64,000 nt of DNA. Source: Nigrospora sphaerica (Eukaryota; Ascomycota; Sordariomycetes; Amphisphaeriales; Apiosporaceae). The notes under the pieces are model-generated. The model was given only the letters and a program-made list of their open reading frames with translations. It made no database searches and had not been told where the DNA came from. The stretch covers positions 1,922,001 through 1,986,000 of the forward strand of contig JAGVVL010000013.1 of the NCBI GenBank assembly GCA_018287875.1, read 5' to 3'. A program made the translations under genes and the position numbers. Position 1 is the stretch's first letter. Each line of letters starts with the position of its first letter. Shown here in pieces: positions 54,861 through 64,000 of this stretch.

Positions 54861-57800
54861 GGTCGGTTCGGCTTTCGACGTGGATAGGAGGGGGTCTTTC
54901 TAGTTCAAGACATAACAGTAGCAGACTGGTCCTGCGAAGATCAACAATGGGGGGAGGGAGGAGCACTGCCTTCGCGTCTTCTTATGCTTCCCAGTGTCAT
55001 TACTCCTCCCCCTTTCCCCCTTACATTAAGCGGCCCTGACAACCATGCCTCGCCTGATCCATCAGACAAACCCCCCGGCTAGCGTTTGCGGGCTGAGAGG
55101 AGCCACAAATCCTACCGGTCGAACGATTGGATCGCAGCGTGCTAAACGGCGTATGGTCGGCCAACGGTTTGTTCTTGTGCGTAGCGCTTACCGAGCCTAA
55201 GCGGCGAGCAAGCTAGTTGCCGTGAACATCGAGTGAGCATTCCGGCGCCGTGATACCAACCTCGCGCCCCCTTCTTTGTCCAGTCTGGTTTTCGCACGTG
55301 TCGGCCTTCAGGGTCTTCGCTTCAGCCATCTGATTGGGGAAGCCTGGATGCGTAAGTCTCGTCAATGGAGAAGATTTGGTTGATTGACTGAAATGCGCCT
55401 CGCTTGTCGTCATCATCTTGGCCTCTTAGCGCTTACCACGGCATCGATTCACCCCGTAGAATGCGATGTCTATTCTGCGTAAGGCCTTAGCTGAGGACTT
55501 GCCTGGGCATCAGATCCCGCATTCATGGCACGTGGGTACTTTCCTACGGAAGAGTGAACCGCCGTACCCCACCTGGCAAAACCAGAATGGGGTACAAGTA
55601 CCTACAACTACTCGGTAGAGAGGCTGCACGCCCTGCCCGCGGCGATCAGGGGGATTCATTACATAGGTACTTCTGATCCTACCGCGGCGGCGGAGCCTGC
55701 CACTGTCGCCCGTCGGTATCCAAGAATTAAGTCATCGGCGAGGCCCGCAGGCCACTTGCCTGGGCTCATGCGCTGCTTCCATTGTAATCCAAAGACAAGT
55801 TGCCAGGTACTTGGGTACCGGGTAATAGGGCCTTTTCAGTCCTCTTGTACGGAAAGTGCCTTATTACTTTGGGGTTATACCATTGTCTAAACATCACCAT
55901 GCCGTCATGAATTGCCTTGATTTGGATCTGAAAGGCCGGAAGGCTTTTAGCTACTCCAAACATAACGCGATTCCAAATTATGCGAAGTTCGCGTAGCGGC
56001 CACTTCTACTGCAAATGTGAGCCTGTTTAAATGCCTGGTGGTTTGGCGAATACCTCCTTAGGTAAGGTACGTGCCTCTCAAGGTAGGGACCTAAGTACTT
56101 ATGCAAAGGGCCGGTAGACGTCCACCGCCGTCGGGTGCCGGTTTCCCCATAGGGCTCCAATACAACCATGCAAACCCCCACCCGCTCTCGACCCGCCACA
56201 CACCACATATCTTCCGTTACTGTGGCGGCGAAGGACACCATGGGCGTCTGAGACGGGCCGACGTGGAGAAGTCCAAGAAAACCCGAGGACCTGGGAGTAC
56301 TACATGAAACTAAGTACTGTGCATGGCTGGACTCGACCGAGTTGTCGAATGACTTCAGAGACCCAACGAAGAAGGAAAATTTCCGCCTGAGAGCACGGCC
56401 TCGGTGAGGATGCGAATCTATAAGCATAGGCGATTTCGTAATGATCCTGACAACATTGGAAGCGGCGATGGGGTTTGTTCAGGAGTTGGAGAGAAGAGAG
56501 TGATCGACATTCAACATAGGATTTCAAGTCCCAATTTATTCCCCAATCGCCCCGAGGATGGCTTCTCATATCTGCGCTTGCTGGGCTGGACTGAAAAGGA
56601 TCCCATTGGGCCATCCTGTCGCTCGGTTGACCCCTCACGGTGGCCAGTATGGACTGGGCATGGGAAACCGATATGCAATAGACTAGAACTCGCCGGAGAC
56701 CCGAACCAAACTACTTCGAGGATGCGGCTGATGCAGCCGTACGACCCAGCAAAGCTCGACTCGGACGCCATCATGGAGAAACCCAGGAGTCCAGAAGGGG
56801 CATGGGGTGGAAGACAAAATGGACGAGAAGCCGCGCTAGCATCCGCATCGCACGTGAATGTTAGTAATATGAATTTGATAACATCCTCCTTCCTCTGAAT
56901 GGCATTGCCCCAGCCACCATCTGCCACGCCCCCAACATCCAACACCTATGATAACCCCTTCAGTGTAGGAACCTTTCCTACCGGGCCGTGGTTATGACGA
57001 TAGATGGCCGCCTAAGCCATCGAGTGGCAGACCTCATTCGCCTTCCAGGGGTGCGTTAAGTCCGAGAAGCTGACAAGTACCCTATGTAAATGGTACAGAA
57101 ATGAACCTGGTAGGCAGGCGAGGAGGTAAGGTAGGCTCTGCCTGACACGGTGACGTACTGGGCTGTTTTTAGCCTAAGCCGGGCCCTTGATGAGCCCGCT
57201 GACGGATCCGGGAGGCGGCCCTTGATGTTACCCGCAGCGTCAGCCATTTTGAAAATAGGGACCATCCCCGCGTCCACGGCCCCTTTACCAGGCCTACGCC
57301 GGGGGGCATGGTCGTCGTGAAGGCGAAGCCCACCGCCCGGGACGGGCCCTCCATACTATTGAGGTGACGCGGACACGCCCGGCCCTAGCGCACTGGAAAT
57401 GGCCCGGATGACTTTGGGCAACAACGCTCCAGCACCCATTACCATCCACGGATGACACGCTGGAGAGTGGAAGGGGCCGCCTGCTCGCATGGATATTGCC
57501 TTGGCCTGGGTATGTTCTTGTACATCACCAAGGTTGATACTAGCCAGCTATACCTACGTAATGCTCGCGCCCTCCCCTCGGGGTGCTTACTCACACCCAA
57601 CATGGAGACGATGGGACGAGTGTGCGTGTGTGCCTGTGCAGGTGCGCCTGTGCAGGTGCGCCTGCGCGTGTTGGTGTGAACTACTTATGAGCTTGCGGAA
57701 GCTCGGAAACCAGGGATGGAGTTGAGGGAAGATACCTCGACCTCTTCAGCCGAGTCGAATCGTCGGCTAGTCTCTGCTTGCCCCATGAACGAAACCCATG

Positions 57801-58375
57801 GACGGGGGAGTTGGAGAAGAAACATCGAATTCGGGGTTGTTCTTAATGGGATAATAACGCCGCCCTCACGGCTTCGTATTGGAAAACCCCCAATCCTCAG
57901 ACTAACTGGGGCAGAGGCATGGTAGAAACCGCATCCTGTTCTTCACCAAACAGCCCCGGGCGCCACTCACGTCTCCATGCCAGGTGCTTGCCTCCATCTT
58001 CCTAGATGCCGCGAACGCCGCTATCGTGTAGACCGTGTCCCCAGGCAGGTGGCACCAGAAACCCAGGCCCAGCTGATCCGAACGGCTTTCGACCACGGAA
58101 GCTGAATCGCGCTCAAAAAGGCGTAGCAGAGCAGGCCCTATGCCACGCGGCCTCCGAGCGTGCAGAAGCGCCTCCAGAGTATAAAGCAGACGACTCGCTC
58201 TGCAAGCCTTGTCAAGGGCCCTCATCGCAAAATCCTGTCACTTGTGGCGTGTCATGTAGCAACCACAACCCCCATCCCCCCGGGACCAGGCCGACAGCTT
58301 CTATGAAACCAACGCATCCCAACCACACTCCACTCGGCTCGGAGCCGGGGCTTTCGTGATCACGAATTCTTCGCC
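54861..58375. other. intergenic, 3.5 kb without a supported gene
   Basis: Several short frames (for example 56404-56898 plus, 55978-56427 minus) show no family resemblance or exon structure that I can defend. Repeated AGGTACTT / GTAGGTACCT-like words around 55,590-56,100 resemble sequence common in fungal intergenic DNA. A 14-bp tandem repeat lies at 57,629-57,670. Nothing else recognised. Confidence 0.5.
57629..57670. repeat. 14-bp tandem repeat, three units
   Basis: Units resembling TGCGCCTGTGCAGG repeated three times (57629-57642, 57643-57656, 57657-57670), the last diverged. Confidence 0.8.
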
Positions 58376-59637
58376 ATGGAGAGCAATACGGTCACGAAGA
58401 GCCCGTCACGGCTTTCCACTCTCGGGTCGCAAGTACGGGCTTTCCTCGTGAACCAGTGGTTCTTCTTGGCCCTTCTGCTCCTGATCCTCGTGTCCTCGCA
58501 GATCCAAGTCCCTCAGTCCGGCCGCTATCTCAAGGAACGCCTCGTCCAGCACCTTTCGGTCGCCGTCATCTTCTTCGTCAATGGCTGCACCATCGAGACG
58601 CGCACGCTGATGGACAGCGCCTTGAGCTGGCAGGCCCACGTCTTTATCCAGGGCATGAGCTTCTTCTTTACCTCGGCCACGATGCTGGGCATCGTCACGG
58701 CGACGGCCACCGACCCGGCCTTCATGGATCCCGCGCTGCTGAATGGGCTCGTGGTCCTTGGCTGCCTTCCGACAGCGTGAGTGCCCCTTCTTTTGAGCCT
58801 GCCGTGGAACACGGCCAGCTGACAGGCAGCGATAGATTCTCCTTTAATACCATCATGGCACAGAAAGCCAACGGCAACACGGCCCTGACCCTCACCGAAT
58901 CGGCCGTGGGGAATGCGCTGGGCCCCTTCATATCCACTCTGTTGCTCCGGCTTTACCTGTCGGGCGATGCGTGGTATGCGCGGGCTCTGGAAAAGCACAC
59001 GGACGGGTACGCCGAGATTTTCCGAAAGGTGTTTGCACAGTTCGGCTTGACCTTGTTTCTCCCCCTGGTAAGGATCCGTTCTCCGAGGCCCTTGTTGTTG
59101 TGGTAGCGCCGCTGACTTGAGACGCCGCAGGCTGTCGGACAAGTCGCCCTCCATGTCTTTCCTAATGCCACGAAAAAGGCCATGGAACAATGGAACTTGA
59201 AAAAACTGGCATCATTCGCTCTCCTCGTGCTCGTCTGGTCAACGTACGACAGCGCCTTCGCGACTGGCTCATTTGCGTCCCTTTCGGGTGGCGACATCGC
59301 GTTTCTCATAGCCGTCCTGGTCGGGCTCTTCATGTTTTGGATGCTAGCATCATTCGTTTCGGTGCTGTGGCTGCCGCGCGAGGACATTGTCGCCGCCGCC
59401 TTCACTATCCCCGCCAAGTCGCCAGCGCTCGGCATTACGCTTGCCGCCGCCATCTTCACCGGCATCTCAGACGAGCAGTCGGCCAAGATCTGCATTCCCC
59501 TCGTCTTCTACCAGTGCATCCAGACGTGCCTGAGCAGCCTGGCCACCATGCCGCTGCTGCGCTGGCAGGCTCGGCGGCCGAAAGGGGGGTACGCAAGCTC
59601 CACCAGCAGCACCATCGACTTGATGTCACAAGTTTGA
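58376..59637 (+). CDS. SBF-like carrier, RCH1 / bile acid:Na+ symporter-like family (381 aa)
   Basis: Three exons, 58376-58776, 58830-59067 and 59131-59637, with introns of 53 and 63 bp (GTGAGT..CAG, GTAAGG..CAG) and closing phases. It starts MESNTVTKSPSR. A short cytosolic N-terminus is followed by WFFLALLLLILVSSQ and about ten membrane segments. Family marks are the FFVNGCTIETRTL segment after TM2, LGCLPTA before the first junction, an ANGNTALTLTES segment with GNALGPF, and TGISDEQSAKICIPLVFYQ near the end. This is the architecture of the P7/RCH1 proteins, which in yeasts restrain cytosolic calcium uptake. Actual substrate is unproven. Confidence 0.9.
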
Positions 59638-60082
59638 GCACCGGCGGAAAGAGGAGGATAGGTTCACGGTGGAAGGAGCAATTCCGGAATGGATGTTCGG
59701 ACGGGGGTGTAAGATAGCCACCACGAGCTCGGGTGGGTGAAAATTGGAGGGTGGACGTCGCACAAGACGTGGTGGCCGGAGAAACGCGGCGTCTTTGGAT
59801 GGTTCCCGTCTCGGTTACGATATCAATACCACAAACGATATAGTTAATGCAGAGCCTCGTGTGTGAGCACCTGAATATGTCACGTAAGCGCGCCGCCCCA
59901 TGCTGTGTATTGGTACACACGCACGCCCGTGACACGGCTCGAAATACCAGGTCGCAAATCACAGGACCAATGTCCACACGCGGCAGAAGGGACATGCCCA
60001 GGCACGGTGACACCACGGTTGCGGCGGCACGAGAGAGGCGGCCTCTTGTGATGACTGGTTCGGTATGAAACCGAGACTGGAT
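59638..60082. other. convergent 3' intergenic region
   Basis: 445 bp between the SBF-like and TRP4 genes; no feature recognised. Confidence 0.5.
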
Positions 60083-61387
60083 TCAATCGCTTTCGAAGCT
60101 GTTGGTCACCTCGACGAACTGCTCCCACATTTTCCAGGCCACGCCGCTCTTGATGGCCCACCTTGCGCGCCTCACACCCTCTTTCCAGCGGCCGTTGCCG
60201 GGCCCCCTCTCGGTAATGACGTTCCCGTCATCGCCCTCGCCCATGGCGCTCGTGTCGGCGTCGCATACGCCGGCGGCGACGAAGAGGGCGGCCGTATTGA
60301 GGAGGACGAACTCGAGAATGGGATCGTCGTCGGCCACTTCACCCATGAGGATCTGGCGCAGGATCTCGGCGTTCTGCACGGGCTCCTTGCCGGGGCTCAC
60401 CGTATCCAGGGGATGGCGTGACAGGCCAAAATCCTCAGGGACGAGGGTAAAGTGCTCAACTTCGACGGAGCCGTCGGGGCGCTCAACCAGCTGCCAGCAC
60501 AACGTGGGCCCGGCGCACGAGACTTCGTCCAGCTGCTCCACGCCGCACACGACAAGCCCCTTGCGGGCGCCGCTAATGCGCAGGGCCTCGGCGAAGACGG
60601 GCCCCAGGTCGTCACGGGCCACACCTAGCATACGTGCCTCAATGGCGGGATCGACGGGGTTGGCGAGGGGCCCCATCAGGTTGAAGATGGTGCGCCAGCC
60701 AAGCTCTTTCCGGATGGGGGCGACGTACTTCATGCCGGGGTGGAAGACGGGGGCGAACAGGAAGGCATAGTTGGTCTTCTCGTAGACGCGTGTTAGCGTG
60801 TTCGGGGTGACGCGTGACAGCGGCGGGGCACGCGGGGCCATGGACATGAGCAGATCTGCTGAGCCCGACTTGGAGGTCGAGGCGCGGTTGCCGTGCTTGG
60901 CGACGAGGAGCAGCGACGAGGCCAGGATGGACGACGTGGTGCTGATGTTGAAGGTGTTGTGGCTGTCGCCGCCGGTGCCAACAATGTCGCACTGCCGGGC
61001 TGCGTGTCAGTCGCGAACGGGGGACGAGGGAAGGCCAGGCAGACGTACGAGACCGCCCAAGTAGCGCCCCTCAGGACGGCCCTTGCGGGCGACGACATCG
61101 CTCAGAGCGACCAGTTCAACCTCGGCGGCGGCGCTGCGCATGGCAGACGAGGCGGCGGCCAGCACGTCGGCGCGGCGGTCCCAGCCGGTGAAGTGCAGGC
61201 ATGTTAGCAGCGAGCCGGTCTGGACGGGGCTCAGATGGTTGGGGAAGATGAGGGAGACGGCGTCGGCGATCTCCTGGGCGGTGACATTCTCCTTGGCGGG
61301 GTCGGGCCACATGCGCTGGAGCAGCGGGCGGATGTCGACGATGGCTGGCTGCGTCTGAGCCGTGATGGAGGCCGGCTGAGCGGTCAT
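60083..61387 (-). CDS. TRP4: anthranilate phosphoribosyltransferase (415 aa)
   Basis: Two exons, 61049-61387 and 60083-60991, with a 57-bp intron (GTACGT..CAG) in phase 0. The N-terminal helical domain (about 20-100) includes NHLSPVQTGSLLTCLHFTGW. The junction creates CDIVGTGGDSHNTFNIST, the diphosphate- and PRPP-binding loop; KHGNRASTSKSGSADLL follows, where most relatives have Ala-Ala-Ser-Ser. Later motifs are NLMGPLANPVDP, GVEQLDEVS and LNTAALFVAAG. It catalyses the second committed step of tryptophan synthesis (PRPP + anthranilate to phosphoribosylanthranilate) in the cytosol. An acidic insert near GEGDDGNVITERG is typical of fungal versions. Length is normal. Confidence 0.96.
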
Positions 61388-62347
61388 GTTGGTGGGAATT
61401 TGTCAAGCTTCCTTCTTATATTGTAAGCGCAAATCGGCGGTCGCGGCGCGCGAGGAGGGGCTCGACGTTGGTTACAGCTGGAGAGTAAACGATGGTGGGG
61501 TTGAAGGAGCTCCGGGATTGACGTCGAACCAGGGTCGGTCAATCGACTCTCAAGTAGTCGATGTGTGTGTACTTCGAGTGGTAGATACTACGTCGTCAAA
61601 CACAGGGTCAAGTGGTCGGCAAAAGTCGTCAAAATGGCGTGTTTCCAGTTCCGAGGACGGATTCGGAAAAAGGACTTCGATTTCCGTTTGGCCCCCCAAG
61701 TCGGATTGCCAGTGACTCAATGCCTACAAAAACCGCGAAGAGCTTTGGGTCATGTACCCGACGAGTACTATGACATAGCTTGTTATTGAATGTACGTAAG
61801 CCCTTCACCGGCTTAGGCACTGGGCACCTACCACATTAGGTACCTCTCGCCTACCGTACCGTACCCTTCCCTCGTGCCTCCAAGCTTTCGATGAACAGGC
61901 GTAGATCCACCCGCCAAAGCACGGATATAGCTGCCCGGCAGCCCGGGTAGGTAGGACGAAAGCTTCTAAGAATGTGACTTACCACTCAGCCCGCCTGCAG
62001 CCATATCCATATGTACGTGATGTAAGCGACTATTTATCCAACCGCCGGCTCTTACAAACTGTGCATCGGCTTCACGGGGGATACCCCGGTTGCGGCGCCG
62101 CGCTGAGCCGGGGCTGTTTGGGTGCACGCGCCGGGCCTGCATCGGAGAGGATTTACCCAGTTGCCGCTCGCTCGCCCGTCGCGCACGGGCCCTTCCCAAA
62201 TTTCCAGCGTACTGGCAGCGACACTGCTCGACGCCGCCATCACGACGATAGCAGCCAGTCTTTCCCCCCTTCCCCGTCCAGACCCGTTCCGTCCCGTCGA
62301 GCTGTCGCAGGAAGGCGTCGGCGACTCCTTCCCCTCACCGCTTCACC
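61388..62347. promoter_or_regulatory. divergent promoter region of TRP4 and uL10m genes
   Basis: 960 bp between the two start codons. Repeated GTAGGTA / TACCTA words occur at about 61,825-61,955. No gene supported. A general-control (Gcn4-type TGACTC) site would be expected; a TGACTCA occurs at about 61,713. Confidence 0.4.
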
Positions 62348-63370
62348 ATGCCGGCCAAACTCAGCAGCGCGTCGGCGCGCGGCGTCGCCCGTGCCGTCCG
62401 GCCCCGCATTGTCCCGGCCGCCCTGCCCGTATCCCATGCCGCCACCGTCGCCGCCTCGTCCCGATGCTATGCCGCCGCCGCCGCCGCCCCGCCGCTGCCC
62501 CTGGGCCGTCTTCAGCTCCCCGAGGACTACATCCCCCCGACCCAGCCGCCCACCGCCCGCCGCCCAGAGTCGCGCAAGTCCCAGCTCCTGCGCGCCTACA
62601 CGGCCATGCTCCGCTCTACGCCCTTGATGCTCTTCTTTCAGCACAGCAACCTGACGGCCGTGGAGTGGGCTGCCGTGCGCCGCGAGCTGCGCAAGTCCCT
62701 CCAGGAGGTGCCCGTTCCCGAGCCGGGCCCCGACGGAGCCGCCACCCCGGACATCAGCAGTGCCATCCAGCTGCAAGTCCTGCGCACGCGCATCTTCGAC
62801 GTCTCCTTCAAGATCTGCGAGTTCTTCGACGCCGAGGCCGCTGCCGCCAGGCCCAATACCTACACCCACGACCTGTCTCAGGCTGCCTACGATGCCATCA
62901 AGGCCGCCGACGTCAAGAACCCCAGCACCACATATGCCCAGATCAGCCCGCTGCTGTCGGGCCCCATCGCCGCTCTGACTTTTCCGGTCGTGTCGCCCGC
63001 TCACCTGGGTGCGGCCCTGCGTATCCTCGCGCCCAGCGCCCCCCACTTCCCGGCGCCGACGAGGCGAAAGTCGCCCGGGTTCCACGACCCGGTGGCGCAG
63101 AGCGGCCTGCAGAAGCTGTTGCTAGTCGGTGGACGGGTTGAGGGCAAGGCCTTCGACCAGGAGGGCATCAAGTGGGTGGGCGGCATCGAGGGCGGCCTGG
63201 ACGGCCTGCGTGCCCAGCTGGTGACGATGCTCCAGAGTGCCGGTCTGGGTCTCACCACGGCCCTGGAGGGACAGTCCAAGGGCCTCTGGCTCGCACTGGA
63301 GTCGAGGAGGACACAGATGGACGAGGAGCAAAACCCCAAGAAGGCCAAGGAGGAGACGCCCGGTGCCTAA
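62348..63370 (+). CDS. MRPL11: mitochondrial large-subunit ribosomal protein uL10m (340 aa)
   Basis: A single exon starting [20 protein letters not shown], an Ala/Arg-rich N-terminus of the mitochondrial-targeting kind (about 45 residues). [19 protein letters not shown] then marks the fungal uL10m start. The L10 fold follows ([40 protein letters not shown]), then a middle domain with a [13 protein letters not shown] segment, and a C-terminal [25 protein letters not shown] helix of the kind that in L10 proteins carries L7/L12. Ends with a short charged tail. An alternative upstream frame at 62122 overlaps in another phase and is not family-like. Confidence 0.9.
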   Translation: MPAKLSSASARGVARAVRPRIVPAALPVSHAATVAASSRCYAAAAAAPPLPLGRLQLPEDYIPPTQPPTARRPESRKSQLLRAYTAMLRSTPLMLFFQHSNLTAVEWAAVRRELRKSLQEVPVPEPGPDGAATPDISSAIQLQVLRTRIFDVSFKICEFFDAEAAAARPNTYTHDLSQAAYDAIKAADVKNPSTTYAQISPLLSGPIAALTFPVVSPAHLGAALRILAPSAPHFPAPTRRKSPGFHDPVAQSGLQKLLLVGGRVEGKAFDQEGIKWVGGIEGGLDGLRAQLVTMLQSAGLGLTTALEGQSKGLWLALESRRTQMDEEQNPKKAKEETPGA

Positions 63371-64000
63371 AAAGACGGGTGTATATTATCGTGCTGTATG
63401 AGTGTATCAAAAATAACGACGGTCAAGACGCCTGGCCGCGGACATTTTCTCGCCAATGCCACGGGAGACGGATAACATGACTGGCCATTGGAAGGCGCGC
63501 ATGGCGACGCCCAGGGACCAATACAAACTTGTTCGGGGCCTGCGCCGCTCGCTTTCGGCATTGCCCAAAGGAGTAAAACGCAATGCAGGTGCTGCACAAG
63601 TCGTGCTTTGTTCCAAGTGGCACGGGCCGCTGCGACAGGCGTGGTACCCAACGCAGCCGATGCGTCTCTCGGTTCCCTCGCCCTTGGATGGTTAATCGCT
63701 GCGTACACAGTCCTGCGTGTGTAGGGATGGTTTTGAATGGGCGTACCCACATCGAACACCATTGCGGTGGGATGCCTAGTGCGTGTGTTTGGGGAGTCCC
63801 TCGTTCTAGCGGGCGACGATCGACGAGCAGGAAGGAAGAAAAAAAAATAGGCGACAGGGATGGCACGAGCGCGCTAGACTCCATAATAGCCCCGGACCCT
63901 GCATGACATGACATCTGGGGAGGGGCGGGTCGTCGGGCCCCGTCCATCCATTGGAAAGCCACGCAAAGCCGTGGGAAGTGAGAGATCCGATCATCCATCT
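63371..64000. other. downstream flank, no gene recognised
   Basis: Short overlapping frames on both strands only. No motif or exon structure found up to the window edge. Confidence 0.5.

Noticed and set aside
1..64000. CRISPR arrays, rRNA genes or bacterial-type operons
   Set aside because: None seen. Introns, dispersed strands and fungal families show a eukaryotic nuclear genome.

Overview
The window comes from the nuclear genome of a filamentous ascomycete, probably a Sordariomycete. Introns are short (about 50-140 bp, GT..AG). Genes lie on both strands at spacings of a few hundred to a few thousand bases, and several are fungal families (TRP4, DUR3, MCM2, mitochondrial uL10m, an RCH1-type SBF carrier). 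Repeats carry C-to-T / G-to-A decay in CpA/TpG contexts, with TAA/TAG stops where CAA, CAG or TGG would be expected. This is the signature of repeat-induced point mutation (RIP).

Layout. (1) 1-15,198 is a very AT-rich, RIP-eroded block with no intact gene. It holds a complete but dead Fot1/pogo-type DNA transposon (945-2802) with 42-bp terminal inverted repeats and a TA duplication. It also holds dispersed decayed repeats and short GC-rich islands that are solo LTRs of at least three families, plus the 3' end of an old chromodomain-type Ty3/Gypsy pol (about 13,070-14,854). Three solo LTRs interrupt that relic, two of them with perfect 5-bp target duplications. (2) 15,202-24,624 is a full-length chromovirus (9,423 bp). 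Its 233-bp LTRs differ at one base and are flanked by CATAT duplications. Gag and pol carry many stops, and the 3.7 kb between pol and the 3' LTR holds a degenerate, apparently spliced gene on the opposite strand. (3) 24,630-29,656 is a gene-poor transition zone with a tRNA-like (possible SINE) sequence and decayed fragments. (4) 29,657-64,000 is euchromatic and gene-bearing.

The main metabolic feature is at 32.8-43.4 kb. It contains an amino-acid/choline-type permease, a triosephosphate-isomerase-like isomerase, an RpiB-like isomerase, a DhaK-DhaL kinase, a class II ketose-bisphosphate aldolase and a two-domain 3-hydroxyacid dehydrogenase of the LtnD type. The TIM-like / RpiB-like / DAK-like trio matches the enzyme set that turns erythrulose into D-erythrose 4-phosphate in erythritol and threitol catabolism (EYI1/EYI2/EYK1 in Yarrowia; LerI/DerI/DerK in mycobacteria). 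The linked aldolase and hydroxyacid dehydrogenase suggest an extended tetrose or tetronate pathway. The trio is recognised from sequence; the pathway assignment is inference.

Downstream are housekeeping and transport genes: mcm2, a UBR7/Mlo2-like protein, a nine-exon DUR3 urea transporter, a PAPS-type sulfotransferase, an SBF-like carrier, TRP4 and MRPL11. The exon structures given were worked out by hand, and their reading phases close.
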